Notes: a model not told the origin generated them from the sequence alone. Numbered from the stretch's first letter, positions 9,798 to 20,211 are shown. The stretch is 64,000 nucleotides of DNA from Bacteroidota bacterium (GCA_003385605.1 QQUU01000082.1:62001-126000), one strand, 5' to 3'. Program-made: numbers and translations.

Positions 9798-10490
9798 ATG
9801 AGAATTCGCATTGCAGTCATTTTATTTGCTCTACCGCTTATTGCAAGCGCGCAATTTTCACGTCTACGCAACCAGCCGCTATACGATCAAAATCCGCTGC
9901 ACTTCGGATTCCACATGGGGTTGAATTACTACAACTTCAACATGGACCTCAAAGACCTCAGTCAAAACCCCGATATCTTCGGCGTCGAGAGCGAGGCCCT
10001 GCCAGGCTACAACATCAACATCATCTCAAATTTGAGGTTGAGCGAACACTTTGATTTGCGTTTTACCCCGGGCTTTGCCGCCACGGTGCGTCGATTGCAC
10101 TTCGATCTGATCAATCCGTTTACCGACGAGCGCGTAATCGCCACACGTCAAATTGAGAGTTCCTACGTCCAATTCCCGCTCCACCTTAAATTCAAATCGG
10201 TACGTATAGATAACTACCGCTTGTTCTTAATGGGCGGTATTCGCTACACGAACGACCTTGCCTCAAAGGCGAAAGTGGTGGACGACAACCTGTTTAAACT
10301 TCAGCGCCACGGCGCAGATTACGAGATTGGCGTCGGAGCCGATTTCTACTTCGAATACTTCAAATTCTCGCCTCAAATCCGCGCCGCCTGGGGAATGACG
10401 AATTTGTTGGTTCAAGACGGCACCTTGCCTGTGGAGGCCTTTGACGGGATCCGCAACCGTGCCATACTCATTAATTTCTCCTTCGAATAG
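9798..10490 (+). CDS. porT: PorT/SprT family outer membrane protein
   Basis: Component of the Bacteroidota type IX secretion system, first defined as PorT in Porphyromonas and SprT in Flavobacterium, where it is needed for secretion and gliding. The 230-residue protein has a signal peptide (MRIRIAVILFALPLIASAQ), the near-N-terminal HFGFHMGLNYY and alternating hydrophobic strands of a small eight-stranded-type barrel, ending in an aromatic residue region (ILINFSFE). Recognition rests on length, motif and position after ubiE/menG. It predicts that the cell has a type IX system elsewhere, although no sorting-domain cargo was recognised in this window. Confidence 0.85.
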   Translation: MRIRIAVILFALPLIASAQFSRLRNQPLYDQNPLHFGFHMGLNYYNFNMDLKDLSQNPDIFGVESEALPGYNINIISNLRLSEHFDLRFTPGFAATVRRLHFDLINPFTDERVIATRQIESSYVQFPLHLKFKSVRIDNYRLFLMGGIRYTNDLASKAKVVDDNLFKLQRHGADYEIGVGADFYFEYFKFSPQIRAAWGMTNLLVQDGTLPVEAFDGIRNRAILINFSFE

Positions 10491-11344
10491 TGAACAAAGG
10501 CGTCGGCTACATGCTCATCTCTGTCGGGTGTTTTGCGGCCGTCAACCTCATGGTAAAATTCTTACCGCACCTGCCCGCGACAGAATTGGTCCTGTTCCGT
10601 TCTTTGATCACGTTTGTCATCAGTTATCTGTTGCTTCGTGGCAAGAAAGTCAATCCTTGGGGCAACAATAAAAAGTGGCTTTTGATTCGAGGAATCGCAG
10701 GCACCACAGCCCTCACGGTCTTCTTTTACACCATTCAAAAGATGCCGCTCAGTGCCGCGGTAACCATTCAATACCTCAGTCCATTTTTCACCGCCTTCAT
10801 CGCTGGAATACTTCTAGGCGAGCGAACGCGATGGGTACAATGGCTCTTTTTTGTGATTTCCTTCGCAGGGATTGTGGTCGTTAAAGGATCAAGCGCTCAG
10901 ATTCCACCGGCATTAATGGCCTTGGGTATTTTCTCCAGCATGTTCTCTGGTCTGGCCTACAACAGCATCCGAAAACTCAAAGACGAGGAGCCGCTCGTGG
11001 TGGTCATGTACTTTCCGCTGGTCGCACTACCTATCATGGTTGCATTCAGCTTTTTCAATTGGGTCACTCCCGTTGGTACGGATTGGCTCTTACTCTTAGG
11101 CATAGGTCTGATGACCCAATTCGCACAATTATATATGACCAAGAGCTACCAGCTCTCCGAAGTGAATACCGTCGCGCCACTGAAATACATAGGGGTCATC
11201 TTCGCACTGACTTGGGATGTAGTGTTGTTCGACTTTATTCCGAACGCCCAGATGTACCTAGGGATCGCACTCGTAATAGGTGGGGTTCTCCTAAATCTGA
11301 GGTTTAAGAGCCGATTGAACAAGCGTGCGCGTAAAGCAGCGTAG
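10490..11344 (+). CDS. EamA/DMT family permease
   Basis: Ten-helix drug/metabolite transporter with two EamA repeats (about residues 6-135 and 145-275). The substrate is unknown; relatives export amino acids or other metabolites. Characteristic segments are LPATELVLFRSLI, the cytoplasmic LLRGKK and, in repeat two, APLKYIGVIFALTWDVVLF. The GTG start overlaps the porT stop by one base (TAGTG). It yields the usual MNKGVGYMLISVGCFA N-terminus, which favours it over the ATG seven codons later. The 3' end overlaps the convergent trmH-type gene by 41 bp. Confidence 0.88.
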   Translation: MNKGVGYMLISVGCFAAVNLMVKFLPHLPATELVLFRSLITFVISYLLLRGKKVNPWGNNKKWLLIRGIAGTTALTVFFYTIQKMPLSAAVTIQYLSPFFTAFIAGILLGERTRWVQWLFFVISFAGIVVVKGSSAQIPPALMALGIFSSMFSGLAYNSIRKLKDEEPLVVVMYFPLVALPIMVAFSFFNWVTPVGTDWLLLLGIGLMTQFAQLYMTKSYQLSEVNTVAPLKYIGVIFALTWDVVLFDFIPNAQMYLGIALVIGGVLLNLRFKSRLNKRARKAA

Positions 11345-12044
11345 CCCCACTGACTGCAACATTCAGACTTTCCATCTTTGATGCATCACCAGCCAAGGTA
11401 ATGGCCGGACCTTGCTCCTTCAAGAATGCGGAAGGCCCTTGCCCTTCATTGCCCAATACCAATATGGTTTTCTCGGGCCAATTGAAATTTCTAGAATCTT
11501 CACCGTGCATATCTGCGATGACCCAGCTAAAGCCGTTCTCACCAGCCCATGTTGCCCATTGCTCCTCTTCGAGCTGCACGATACGACTAAAGGCATGAGC
11601 ACTCATGGAACTCTGCACGACTTTGGGTGAAAATGGATCTACCGTTCCTACAGTAGTGGCAACACAATCTACCCCGTACCATAGGGCGGTGCGCAACAGC
11701 GTACCCATATTGCCTGGGTCTTGAACGCGGTCTAAGAGCAAAATAAAATTGGCTTGCTGAAAATCTTCCACCCCAAAAGATGGCTGCTCAAAAAGCGCTA
11801 AAACGGGAGAAGGTGTCTCCAAGAAAGTAATGCGCTTCATTTCCGCTTCAGAAATTTGTACGCAACGTACATCGCGGAAATCCTCGCCCAATTCGTCAAC
11901 ATGGTAAACAATGTCGGCCGATATGCCCGCGGAAACAAAATCTCGTACTAACTTCATTCCCTCAGCAACAAAGAGTCCCGTTTTTTTACGGTTCTTGCGT
12001 TGAGCTAAACTGCGAATGAGCTTTTCTGAGTTTTTAGTAAGCAC
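11304..12044 (-). CDS. TrmH/SpoU family RNA methyltransferase
   Basis: SPOUT-class enzyme that methylates the 2'-O of rRNA or tRNA; the target nucleotide cannot be assigned. The 246 residues have an N-terminal L30e-like substrate-binding domain (RKKTGLFVAEGMKLV) followed by the knotted catalytic domain with LLLDRVQDPGNMGTLLRTA, ILVLGNEGQGPS and ESLNVAVSGATLLYA, the three SpoU motifs. The GTG start gives the family's normal N-terminus (MLTKNSEKLI). Only 2 bp separate this start from the divergent tamL start, so the promoters of both genes must lie inside coding sequence. Confidence 0.93.
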   Translation of the reverse strand: MLTKNSEKLIRSLAQRKNRKKTGLFVAEGMKLVRDFVSAGISADIVYHVDELGEDFRDVRCVQISEAEMKRITFLETPSPVLALFEQPSFGVEDFQQANFILLLDRVQDPGNMGTLLRTALWYGVDCVATTVGTVDPFSPKVVQSSMSAHAFSRIVQLEEEQWATWAGENGFSWVIADMHGEDSRNFNWPEKTILVLGNEGQGPSAFLKEQGPAITLAGDASKMESLNVAVSGATLLYAHACSIGS

Positions 12045-12046
12045 TT

Positions 12047-14281
12047 GTGATCAAATTTCCTGCTAAAATACACGCTATTTCCTTGCGCCACCTGACCGTA
12101 GCTCTGGCCTTATTAACGCTGGGCAGCTGTTCCGGTCTGCGCCCAGTCTCTAAGGATACGCCCATCCTTGTAGAAAACGACATTCGCATCAACGGAAAAC
12201 CTACCCAAAGCGACGAGGATTACGACATTATGCGCCAGCGCCCTAACAAAGGCATTGGCAACATCCGATTGTTTCTAAGCATGTACCAGTTAGGCGATAA
12301 AATCGGAGATAATTCGCTGGGGAATTGGCTTAAAAATATTGGCGAAGCACCGATGGTTTACGACAGTATCGCGCGTCTAAACACCGCTTCCCAGCTCGGC
12401 TTGCATTACTTTAACCTCGGGTATTACGGTGCCAAGGTCACGACCTATGAAAGCATCAAGGGCAAAAGAGCTACAGCGCATTACGAGGTCCAAACTGGCC
12501 CCGCTTTCTTAGCGCATTCCTATTTTATCACCTCTACCAGCCGACGGATCGACAGTACCCTGCAGTTTTTTGAACCCACCTACTCCACAGGCAGCCCTAT
12601 TGATGCAGAAAAGCTAGAAACCGAGCGGTTGGCCATCAACAATTATTTAAAAGATCAAGGGTACTACACCTCAAAACTTGGTTGGATTTACTTTGAGATT
12701 GATACCGCAGCGGGACCGGCATTAAGCGCGGTAACCTGTGTGGTAGATCCGTACATATACGGCGATCAGCTCGAGCGTGAACGCATTGCTTCGGTGGTAG
12801 TCAAACCAACCTACAGCTATCAAAAGCAACAGGCTATTGTCGACAGCACGCGAACCACACACGGCATCGACGTGCTCCAAACATCGTTGAAATTCCGTCC
12901 CGAATTTCTTGACCGACAAATCTTCCTAGAATCCGGCCAATTCTATAGCAATTCCGACATCCGAAGCACCTACAAAAATCTGAGTTCTTTAGGGCTGTTT
13001 CAAAATGTACAAATGGACATCACCCCAAGCGATAGCGGGCTACGCGCGGCAATAAATCTAGTTCCGCTTCCAAAGCGTGCAGTAACAGCAGCATTGGAAG
13101 GATTGGGAAACAACGGTTCGCTCGGTCTTGGTGGAAACCTAAGTTGGGACAACAGAAACGTATTCAAAGGCGGAGAGCTCCTTCGCCTTTCCTTAGGAGG
13201 CTCACTGACCGACCAACGCAACAGCTCCAACAGCAGTTGGCTCATTGACGCTAGGGAATTAAACCTCGGGCTATCCCTTGACTTTCCCACCCTGCTTTTG
13301 CCGTCGAGTTGGCTGCCAACTCAAAGCCGAAAGTGGTCGCCGAAAACTACCTTAAGTGCACGAACCTCGTACCAGTTTAGAGCCAACGAGTTCAATAGAC
13401 TCAACATCACCTCAGGGATAGAATATTCGTGGCGTGTAGGCAAAGCTTTCCACCGAGTAACCCCCTACAACCTCTCTTTAGTTCAGATTGACATCAACAC
13501 CACCAACACGCCTTTCCTATTCTTAGGCTTTCAAGACCTGGTATTTTCGGGAAGCAGCTACTCATTTAACGACTCTTGGCAGCACGGCAAAGACCGGTAC
13601 TTCTTCGCTTTCGAAGCTGAAACCGGTGGACATCTTTTCTCGAACCTAGGAATCAATGAAATTGCCGGTATCCCCGTAGCTCCCTACATGAAGGGCTCGG
13701 TAGATTTTCGTTATTACCACCCGTTAGTACGTGAGCGGGAATGGGCCTTCAGAGGATTTTTCGGCCTAAGCGAAGCTTGGGGGACTTCAGGGAATTTCGT
13801 GCCCTTCGAAAAATCATTTTTTATGGGGGGCTCCAACGACCTCCGGGGTTGGACGGCCTATCACTTTGGCCCTGGTGCAACATCAGAGACCACCTTACAA
13901 ACCGAAGGCTTTTTCTCAGCCGCGCCCATCAAATTATTGAGCAGTGCCGAATACAGGTTTACCATTCAAGAAGCAATAAAGGGAGCCGTTTTCTTGGATG
14001 CCGGGAACGTCTGGCTCTACAATAAAACCTATACTGGCACCCTTAATCAGGTGCAATTAGACGCTATTGACGCAGGTGTTTTTCGCCCGGCGACCTTCCT
14101 CTCACAGATGGGGATGAATACTGGGTTTGGATTGCGCTATGACCTAGAGTTTCTCATCGTACGTGCCGATTTAGGCCTTAAGCTACACCATCCGGGGGCT
14201 GTAGGCCGATCGACTTGGGTGATTACCGACCCTGAATTACGCGATTTTAACCTCAATTTAGGCATCGGATATCCTTTCTAA
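12047..14281 (+). CDS. BamA/TamA family outer membrane lipoprotein (TamL-like)
   Basis: Omp85-superfamily protein; its relatives insert proteins into, or build links to, the outer membrane. The N-terminus has a hydrophobic signal followed by a lipobox (LGSC, near residue 28), as in the TamL lipoproteins of flavobacteria. The middle holds POTRA-like segments (about 50-350), and the C-terminal half is a 16-strand-type barrel with the Omp85 lid motif region ([10 protein letters not shown]) and a final strand ending NLGIGYPF. At 744 residues the length fits. The start is a GTG at 12047; an in-frame TTG at 12083 would still leave a signal peptide. The gene is divergent from trmH with almost no spacer. 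Confidence 0.88.
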   Translation: MIKFPAKIHAISLRHLTVALALLTLGSCSGLRPVSKDTPILVENDIRINGKPTQSDEDYDIMRQRPNKGIGNIRLFLSMYQLGDKIGDNSLGNWLKNIGEAPMVYDSIARLNTASQLGLHYFNLGYYGAKVTTYESIKGKRATAHYEVQTGPAFLAHSYFITSTSRRIDSTLQFFEPTYSTGSPIDAEKLETERLAINNYLKDQGYYTSKLGWIYFEIDTAAGPALSAVTCVVDPYIYGDQLERERIASVVVKPTYSYQKQQAIVDSTRTTHGIDVLQTSLKFRPEFLDRQIFLESGQFYSNSDIRSTYKNLSSLGLFQNVQMDITPSDSGLRAAINLVPLPKRAVTAALEGLGNNGSLGLGGNLSWDNRNVFKGGELLRLSLGGSLTDQRNSSNSSWLIDARELNLGLSLDFPTLLLPSSWLPTQSRKWSPKTTLSARTSYQFRANEFNRLNITSGIEYSWRVGKAFHRVTPYNLSLVQIDINTTNTPFLFLGFQDLVFSGSSYSFNDSWQHGKDRYFFAFEAETGGHLFSNLGINEIAGIPVAPYMKGSVDFRYYHPLVREREWAFRGFFGLSEAWGTSGNFVPFEKSFFMGGSNDLRGWTAYHFGPGATSETTLQTEGFFSAAPIKLLSSAEYRFTIQEAIKGAVFLDAGNVWLYNKTYTGTLNQVQLDAIDAGVFRPATFLSQMGMNTGFGLRYDLEFLIVRADLGLKLHHPGAVGRSTWVITDPELRDFNLNLGIGYPF

Positions 14282-14284
14282 AGG

Positions 14285-14320
14285 TTTGTTGTGAGGGATT
14301 GAAAAAACACATTATTTTAG
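14285..14320 (+). promoter_or_regulatory. Candidate fba promoter
   Basis: TTTG/TTG at 14285-14291 as -33 element, 21 bp, then TATTTTAG at 14313-14320 as an imperfect TAnnTTTG. The resulting transcript would begin near 14327, between the upstream TTG codon at 14299 and the ATG at 14344, which supports the later start for fba. Confidence 0.5.
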
Positions 14321-14343
14321 CCGCTCACAAACACTTTAAAATT

Positions 14344-15414
14344 ATGATGTCCATTGACAAGATCAGAGAGTTGCTAGGAGACCAAGCAGATGCGTTGTTG
14401 AACCACACGTCTACTGCGATCACTAAGGATTCATTAGCTATCCTTCCTTCAAGTGACTTTGTCACGGAATCTTTCACAGAATCTAACCGCAGTATCCAGG
14501 TGATGAACTCACTACAGCGTTTGTACGGCACAGGTCGTTTGGCAAACACAGGATACTTGAGCATCCTACCTATTGACCAAGGTATCGAGCACAGTGCTGG
14601 TGCATCTTTCGCACCAAACCCTATGTTCTTCGATCCAGAGAACATCGTAAAGATGGCGGTTGATGCAGGTTGTAACGCGGTTGCTTCTACATACGGTGTT
14701 TTGGCTACAGTAGCTCGCAAGTGGGCGCACAAGATTCCTTTCGTAGTTAAAATCAACCACAACGAATTCCTTTCTTCACCAAACTCTTTCTACCAAAGCC
14801 CTTACGGTACAGTAGAAGAAGCTTGGAACATGGGTGCGTGTGCAGTAGGTGCTACCATTTACTTCGGTCACGAGCAAAGCCGTGAAATGATCGAGCAAGT
14901 TGCTATGGCATTCGAAAGAGCACACGAGCTAGGTATGGCGACTATCCTATGGTGTTACACGCGTAACAATGACTTCAAAGTAGACGGTGTAGATTACCAC
15001 ACTTCTGCAGATTTGTCTTCACAAGCAATCCACCTAGGGGTTACTATCCAAGCGGATATCATCAAGCAGAAGTTGCCAACCAACAACGGTGGGTACAATG
15101 CAACTGGTCACGGTAAGACGCACCCAAAGGTGTACTCTGAATTGACTACTGATAACCCAATTGATTTGACACGTTACCAAGTACTCAACAGCTACAACGG
15201 TCGTATCGGTGTAATTAACTCTGGTGGTGCTTCTACTGGTAATGACGCTGACGATTTGAAAGAAGCTGTAGCGACTGCAGTAATTAACAAGCGTGCTGGT
15301 GGTCAAGGTTTGATTCTTGGTCGTAAAGCATTCCAGAAGCCTTACGGTGACGGTATCGCGCTACTTCATGCAGTACAAGACGTATACTTGAACGACGATA
15401 TCACTATCGCGTAA
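14344..15414 (+). CDS. fbaB: Fructose-bisphosphate aldolase, class I (FbaB/DhnA type)
   Basis: Schiff-base aldolase of glycolysis and gluconeogenesis, cleaving fructose 1,6-bisphosphate to dihydroxyacetone phosphate and glyceraldehyde 3-phosphate. The 356-residue protein has the class I prokaryotic-type motif [15 protein letters not shown], the lysine-bearing strand [10 protein letters not shown] and a C-terminal phosphate-binding region ([18 protein letters not shown]). The frame opens at a TTG (14299), but the ATG pair at 14344/14347 gives the expected N-terminus ([18 protein letters not shown]). Third-position choice is strongly biased, as in highly expressed genes, unlike the neighbouring tamL. 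A strong terminator follows, so it is probably monocistronic. Confidence 0.95.
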   Translation: MMSIDKIRELLGDQADALLNHTSTAITKDSLAILPSSDFVTESFTESNRSIQVMNSLQRLYGTGRLANTGYLSILPIDQGIEHSAGASFAPNPMFFDPENIVKMAVDAGCNAVASTYGVLATVARKWAHKIPFVVKINHNEFLSSPNSFYQSPYGTVEEAWNMGACAVGATIYFGHEQSREMIEQVAMAFERAHELGMATILWCYTRNNDFKVDGVDYHTSADLSSQAIHLGVTIQADIIKQKLPTNNGGYNATGHGKTHPKVYSELTTDNPIDLTRYQVLNSYNGRIGVINSGGASTGNDADDLKEAVATAVINKRAGGQGLILGRKAFQKPYGDGIALLHAVQDVYLNDDITIA

Positions 15415-15439
15415 TACTAGATAACGTACACTTTTTTAA

Positions 15440-15473
15440 GAGGGCACCCATCTCCACGATGAGTGCCCTTTTT
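15440..15473 (+). terminator. Terminator after fbaB
   Basis: AGGGCAC and GTGCCCT form the core stem, extended by CAT/ATG with one bulge, and are followed by TTTTT. Confidence 0.85.
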
Positions 15474-15511
15474 CACTACATTAGCATCCTGAATCGTAAT
15501 TAATATCCCCT

Positions 15512-16357
15512 ATGGGTTGGTTTAAAAGAACGACTGCTGGTATAACCACAGAGACGAAAGACAAAAAAGAAACACCCGATGGCCTGTGGCACAAGTGTCC
15601 AAAATGTAAGGTGATCGTAAGTGTGGATGACCATGCTGCTGACCTTTGGACGTGTAGCAATTGTGGTCACCACGATAGAGTGAATGCCAAAGAATATTTC
15701 TCTATTCTTTTCGATAATGGTGAGTTCACTGAGCTCGATGCAGATATGGTATCGAAGGACCCGCTCAAATTCGAGGATACAAAGCCATACAAGGACCGTT
15801 TGAAAGGCGGGAAGAAGAAAAGCGGCTTGAAAGACGCCCTGACCTCTGGTTATGGGATGATGAACGGCCGTGAAATCGTTGTTGCTTGTATGAACTTCAA
15901 CTTCATTGGTGGATCCATGGGTTCGGTTGTGGGAGAGAAAATCGCCCGTGCGATGGACCACAGTCTGAAAACAGGTGCACCGTTCCTCATGATTTCTAAA
16001 TCTGGTGGCGCACGTATGATGGAGGCCGCTTTCTCCTTGATGCAGATGGCGAAAACTTCAGCGAAAATCGCTTTGATGGACGAAAAGAAGATTCCTTATA
16101 TCTCCTTCCTTACGGACCCAACTACGGGTGGTGTGACGGCGTCTTACGCAATGCTCGGTGATATCAACATTGCGGAGCCGAATGCCCTGATCGCTTTCGC
16201 TGGCCCACGTGTTGTTAAAGAGACCATCGGTAAAGACCTTCCAGAAGGATTCCAACGCTCAGAGTTCTTGCTCGAGCACGGCTTCTTAGACTTTATCGTG
16301 GAGCGCAAAAATCTAAAAGAAAGACTCAGCCAATACCTGGATATGGTGATGGACTAA
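15512..16357 (+). CDS. accD: Acetyl-CoA carboxylase carboxyltransferase subunit beta
   Basis: Beta subunit of the carboxyltransferase that moves CO2 from carboxybiotin to acetyl-CoA, the first step of fatty acid synthesis; it works with AccA, which is not in this window. The 281-residue protein has the N-terminal four-cysteine zinc ribbon (C29, C32, C48, C51) and the crotonase-fold core with [11 protein letters not shown] and [17 protein letters not shown]. It stands alone, with terminators on both sides and the opposing creD gene downstream. Confidence 0.97.
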   Translation: MGWFKRTTAGITTETKDKKETPDGLWHKCPKCKVIVSVDDHAADLWTCSNCGHHDRVNAKEYFSILFDNGEFTELDADMVSKDPLKFEDTKPYKDRLKGGKKKSGLKDALTSGYGMMNGREIVVACMNFNFIGGSMGSVVGEKIARAMDHSLKTGAPFLMISKSGGARMMEAAFSLMQMAKTSAKIALMDEKKIPYISFLTDPTTGGVTASYAMLGDINIAEPNALIAFAGPRVVKETIGKDLPEGFQRSEFLLEHGFLDFIVERKNLKERLSQYLDMVMD

Positions 16358-16380
16358 GTCTCCCAAAATTTTTGAAATGA

Positions 16381-16415
16381 AAATCCCCGCCGGTACCCGG
16401 CGGGGATTTTTTTAT
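16381..16415. terminator. Bidirectional terminator between accD and creD
   Basis: CCCCGCCGG and CCGGCGGGG form a perfect 9-bp stem, extended by flanking A/T pairs, with a run of T on the plus strand and AAAA on the other side. Confidence 0.88.
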
Positions 16416-16419
16416 GTCC

Positions 16420-17724
16420 CTACTCTTGCGAGCTCTCAAAGTCCCACTCAATATTTCGTGAGATGTACATGATGCCGCCCAAGATGACAAACAAGCCAAG
16501 ACTTCCTGCCAACAGTGCAAAATCTTTCAATTGAATAAGCACAAAGACGAAACCGTACAGCAAGGTCAATACACCCGCCACATAACCTGCAAGCTTTGAG
16601 CTTTTCAACACACTCTTCGCATACAAGAACTCCATGACCACCGTCATCAATCCTGCAACGGCATAGGCCCTATTGAACCCTAAATGCTCACTAAACGACA
16701 ACAACAACGTGTAAAAGAGCACCAATGCGAGACCGATAAGGACGTATTGCAAGGCATTCACACTAGAACTGTTGATGAGCTCCGAAAAGTAGAATACCAT
16801 GAACGTAAGCGCAATGATGAGAATGGCATACTTAGCCACTCGATTGGTCTTGCTGTAGGTGTCTACAGATCGAATAAATTCAGTCCCAAAGAAATCGTTG
16901 GTGGGACTGTATTTGCGTCCCGTCCAAGCCTGAGGATAATTTCTGTTCAAATGACTCACTTCCCACGTAGCCTCGAAGCCATCTTCCGAAGGAGCATAAG
17001 AAGCTGTAGCATAGCTGCCTTTAAAACTCGGCTCGGTCCACGGACTAATCATGGAAAAACGGGTCTGTTTGCCAAAGGGCACTACAGAGAACCTACTGCT
17101 GCCACGAAGAGTTGCACGGATGGTAAAAATGTACTTCTGATCTTCGCTTACTTCTACCGGCGCATGTATACCGCTGTGGTAGATCTCATTACTGCTCAAT
17201 CCTGAGCTCATCTGCAATGATTGCTCGTTCCAATTGAACTCGAAATTACCTTCTACACCACGTAAGTCGGAGATGCCCATATTGATGGTCGCCTTGTCCC
17301 ATTCCAAGAACCGCTCTTGAATGCCCAAAGTCTTGTAATCCGGTAAGATGAATTGGCCCGAAAAAGACATATCCCCTTCATAGACTATGGCTTCATACAT
17401 CCCAAGGGAACGCGTTTCAGGAACGATGTCGACGTCACCCTCAAGCACCTCAGGCAGCACATATAAGTTCTTTCTCGAATAGCTCACACTTTGTGAACCA
17501 TCGTCATTGGTGACCGTATATGGGTCCAAATAGGGAATACTTAAGTACGGCCCTACAATCATTTGATCGCCGCCCCATATACTAGTCATTTGAGAAATGG
17601 CGGAATTCTGGGTCGATTCTCTTTCGTGAATCAGGTTCTGAACCAGCGTTGCCGGTATCAGCAATAAAACAGCTAGCGCGCCCACGGCTAGCATCTTGAA
17701 CATAGGTTTTTCGGTAAACTTCAT
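16420..17724 (-). CDS. creD: CreD family inner membrane protein
   Basis: Membrane protein named for the E. coli Cre regulon, where it is linked to colicin tolerance and envelope stress; its biochemical role is unknown. The 434 residues have one N-terminal membrane helix (MLAVGALAVLLLIPATLV), a large periplasmic domain with IVGPYLSIPY, and five or so C-terminal helices ending in a short charged tail. The frame extends upstream to a TTG at 17751, but the ATG at 17724 gives the normal N-terminus. No creBC two-component genes or small HTH regulator are adjacent, unlike the arrangement in E. coli. Confidence 0.9.
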   Translation of the reverse strand: MKFTEKPMFKMLAVGALAVLLLIPATLVQNLIHERESTQNSAISQMTSIWGGDQMIVGPYLSIPYLDPYTVTNDDGSQSVSYSRKNLYVLPEVLEGDVDIVPETRSLGMYEAIVYEGDMSFSGQFILPDYKTLGIQERFLEWDKATINMGISDLRGVEGNFEFNWNEQSLQMSSGLSSNEIYHSGIHAPVEVSEDQKYIFTIRATLRGSSRFSVVPFGKQTRFSMISPWTEPSFKGSYATASYAPSEDGFEATWEVSHLNRNYPQAWTGRKYSPTNDFFGTEFIRSVDTYSKTNRVAKYAILIIALTFMVFYFSELINSSSVNALQYVLIGLALVLFYTLLLSFSEHLGFNRAYAVAGLMTVVMEFLYAKSVLKSSKLAGYVAGVLTLLYGFVFVLIQLKDFALLAGSLGLFVILGGIMYISRNIEWDFESSQE

Positions 17725-17817
17725 GGAGTGATTAATTTTTTCACCACCCAAAACGTCACCGCTACAAACTCAAGTATCCTTCAAATGATAATACTTTGTT
17801 AAACAGACTTTTGACCA

Positions 17818-17847
17818 TAAAAAAAGCCGCCCCAGTGGGACGGCTCT
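17818..17847 (-). terminator. Terminator after the M1 metallopeptidase gene
   Basis: On the minus strand AGCCGTCCC pairs with GGGCGGCT-type sequence (one G-U pair, short loop) and is followed by seven T residues. Confidence 0.8.
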
Positions 17848-17865
17848 CTATCTCGTATCGGCAGC

Positions 17866-20202
17866 TTATTCGTTGCCTGCAGCTCTTGCTTCGCGCATAG
17901 GATTGCTACGACCATTGCGTTGCCATCTGCTTGTTGCACCACGTGAATACACGTCGAACTTGCTTGGCTCTGCCATTGCAGGCCAATAGTTATCGCTACG
18001 ATCGGTATCCGCCATTTCTAGGAATGGATCTAATGTAATCTGTACCACAGGCTGTGGGAAGTTGAACCACTTCGTGAAGCTGTCTTCATTCTTCAACCAC
18101 ACCTCTGCAGCTATTCTTCTTACTTCTTCCGTGCCGTCTTCCAATGTGAAGCGCAATACCAATGGCATCACCAAGCCTCCTTGGTTCTCAAAAGAAACAC
18201 CGTAGAAGTGGTAGCCTGCATCAAGCATTGCTGCCTCTTCCTCGCTCAAACCGTCGCGGTAGCGCTGGTACTCTTCACGGTCACTCTCCTTCACTTCAAA
18301 ACGATTGTAACGGTTGTAGAAATCACGAGCCGCCTCGTTTTCATCTACTACTGTGCGAATGACTGAATTGCGTGCTTTACCAATATGTGCATCGGCCTTG
18401 CGTGCTTTCTCCTCAAGAATTGGGTTTTCAATATCTGGATTCCCTGTGCTCATCTGGTACCACTGTACATCCGTGATTGCGATATCCACATGATCCGTAG
18501 TGTAGAACCAACCTCTCCAGAACCAATCCAAATCTACCCCTGAAGCATCCTCCATGGTACGGAAGAAATCTGCCGGTGATGGGTGCTTGAAAGCCCAACG
18601 ACGACTGTACTCTTTGAAGGCATAGTCGAACAACTCACGACCCATAACCGTTTCGCGAAGGATGTTCAATGCAGTTGCTGGCTTGCCGTAGGCATTATTC
18701 CCGAACTGCAAGATGCTCTCAGAATTGGTCATAATCGGAACCATATCCTCCTTTGGACCACTCATGTAAGGCACAATTTTGTGTGCAGGACCACGACGAG
18801 ATGGGTACTCATGATCCCACTCTTGCTCTGTCAAGTACTGTACAAACGTGTTCAGACCTTCGTCCATCCACGTCCACTGGCGCTCGTCAGAGTTAATAAT
18901 CATTGGGAAGAAGTTGTGACCTACCTCGTGGATAATCACACCAATCATTCCGTATTTCGTGCTCTCGCTGTACGTACCGTCTGCTTCTGGACGACCGCCG
19001 TTGAAACAAATCTGCGGGTACTCCATACCGATCCATTTGGTGTGTACCGAAATGGCTTTGTGGTACGGGTAATCTACCGTGAATTTGCTGTACACCTTCA
19101 AAGTGTGCGCAACAACGCGCGTTGAGTACTGCTCCCACAATGGGTTCCCTTCTTTCGGGTAGTAGCTCATCGCCATGGTCGTCTTACCATTAATATCTAC
19201 AGCCTGTGCATCCCAGATGAACTTACGCGAAGTCGCGAATGCAAAATCACGAACATTCTCTGCTTCGAATACCCAAGTCTTGCTCTTCGTGCTCTTGTCC
19301 TTTTCAGCCTGCTCGGCTTCTTCTTGCGTCACAATAATTACCGGATCGTCATAGCTCTTACGCGCCTTGGCCAAACGGGCACGCTGCTTCGACGACAATA
19401 TCTTGCTCTCGTTGGTAAGTTTACCCGTCGAAGCCACCACGTGATCTGAAGGAACGGTAATGCTCACCTTGTAGTCCCCAAACGGAAGGGTAAACTCACC
19501 CGAGCCTAAGAACTGCTTATTTTGCCAACCTTCGACATCATTGTACACTGCCATTCTTGGGAAGAACTGTGCGATGGTGTAGAGGTAATTGTCGTCCTCT
19601 TCAAAGTACTCGTACCCTGAGCGACCACCGATATCCATACGGTCGTTGATGTTGAACCACCATTTGATGTTGAATGAGAACTTCTGTCCTTTGCGCAATG
19701 GCGTTGGCAGATCGATACGCATCATCGTATTGTTGATGGTGTAGCGCAAGTTCTTACCTGAAGTTGTCTGTACGTAATCGATTTTAAAGCCACCGTCAAA
19801 ATCGTAGAACTGATTCTTCTTTAGCTGATTGAAAGCCGTCTGCGCCGTATTGCCGCGCTCCGAGAAGATTGGTCCGCGCTTGATCTCTTGTGTTGTGCTG
19901 TTTTTTGCACGCATATTTTGGTCCAATTGCACCCACAAATAGCGCAGCTCGTCCGGGCTATTATTCGTGTAAGTGATGGTCTCTTTTCCGTAGATGCGTT
20001 GCGTTTCATCATCAAGAGTAATGCTCATGTTGTAATCAGCCTGCTGCTGGTAGTACTCATGACCTGGTGCCCCTGAAGCCGTACGGTAGACATTTGGCGT
20101 TGGCAACTCTTGACCTAATTGACGGAATTTAGACGTATTGACGTTCTGTGCAGTCAATGTAAAAGCGGCCCCTAAGGCCAACCATAACAATCTATTTCTC
20201 AT
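17866..20202 (-). CDS. M1 family zinc metallopeptidase (aminopeptidase-like)
   Basis: Exported gluzincin peptidase, probably an aminopeptidase acting in the periplasm or at the surface. The 778-residue protein has a signal peptide ending near LTAQN, an N-terminal beta-sandwich (about 50-300), and the zinc motif HEVGH near residue 428 followed by WMDEGLNTFVQY, in which Glu is the third ligand. The exopeptidase loop GAMEN is replaced by GMEYP, so classic N-terminal aminopeptidase specificity is uncertain. No type IX sorting domain is present at the C-terminus. It lies 9 bp downstream of the HupE-like gene and ends the DUF6702-HupE-M1 trio. Confidence 0.9.
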   Translation of the reverse strand: MRNRLLWLALGAAFTLTAQNVNTSKFRQLGQELPTPNVYRTASGAPGHEYYQQQADYNMSITLDDETQRIYGKETITYTNNSPDELRYLWVQLDQNMRAKNSTTQEIKRGPIFSERGNTAQTAFNQLKKNQFYDFDGGFKIDYVQTTSGKNLRYTINNTMMRIDLPTPLRKGQKFSFNIKWWFNINDRMDIGGRSGYEYFEEDDNYLYTIAQFFPRMAVYNDVEGWQNKQFLGSGEFTLPFGDYKVSITVPSDHVVASTGKLTNESKILSSKQRARLAKARKSYDDPVIIVTQEEAEQAEKDKSTKSKTWVFEAENVRDFAFATSRKFIWDAQAVDINGKTTMAMSYYPKEGNPLWEQYSTRVVAHTLKVYSKFTVDYPYHKAISVHTKWIGMEYPQICFNGGRPEADGTYSESTKYGMIGVIIHEVGHNFFPMIINSDERQWTWMDEGLNTFVQYLTEQEWDHEYPSRRGPAHKIVPYMSGPKEDMVPIMTNSESILQFGNNAYGKPATALNILRETVMGRELFDYAFKEYSRRWAFKHPSPADFFRTMEDASGVDLDWFWRGWFYTTDHVDIAITDVQWYQMSTGNPDIENPILEEKARKADAHIGKARNSVIRTVVDENEAARDFYNRYNRFEVKESDREEYQRYRDGLSEEEAAMLDAGYHFYGVSFENQGGLVMPLVLRFTLEDGTEEVRRIAAEVWLKNEDSFTKWFNFPQPVVQITLDPFLEMADTDRSDNYWPAMAEPSKFDVYSRGATSRWQRNGRSNPMREARAAGNE

Positions 20203-20211
20203 GTATTTGAA

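Noticed and set aside
14299-14343. TTG start extending fbaB by 15 residues
   Set aside because: It lies upstream of the expected transcription start; the ATG at 14344 matches the family N-terminus.
14325-14762. 145-residue open frame antisense to fbaB
   Set aside because: It lies entirely within a highly conserved gene with strong codon bias, which often opens antisense frames; the product has no recognisable features.
18583-19125. 180-residue open frame antisense to the M1 peptidase gene
   Set aside because: It is fully covered by the metallopeptidase including its zinc site; composition is His/Thr/Arg-rich as expected for an antisense reading.
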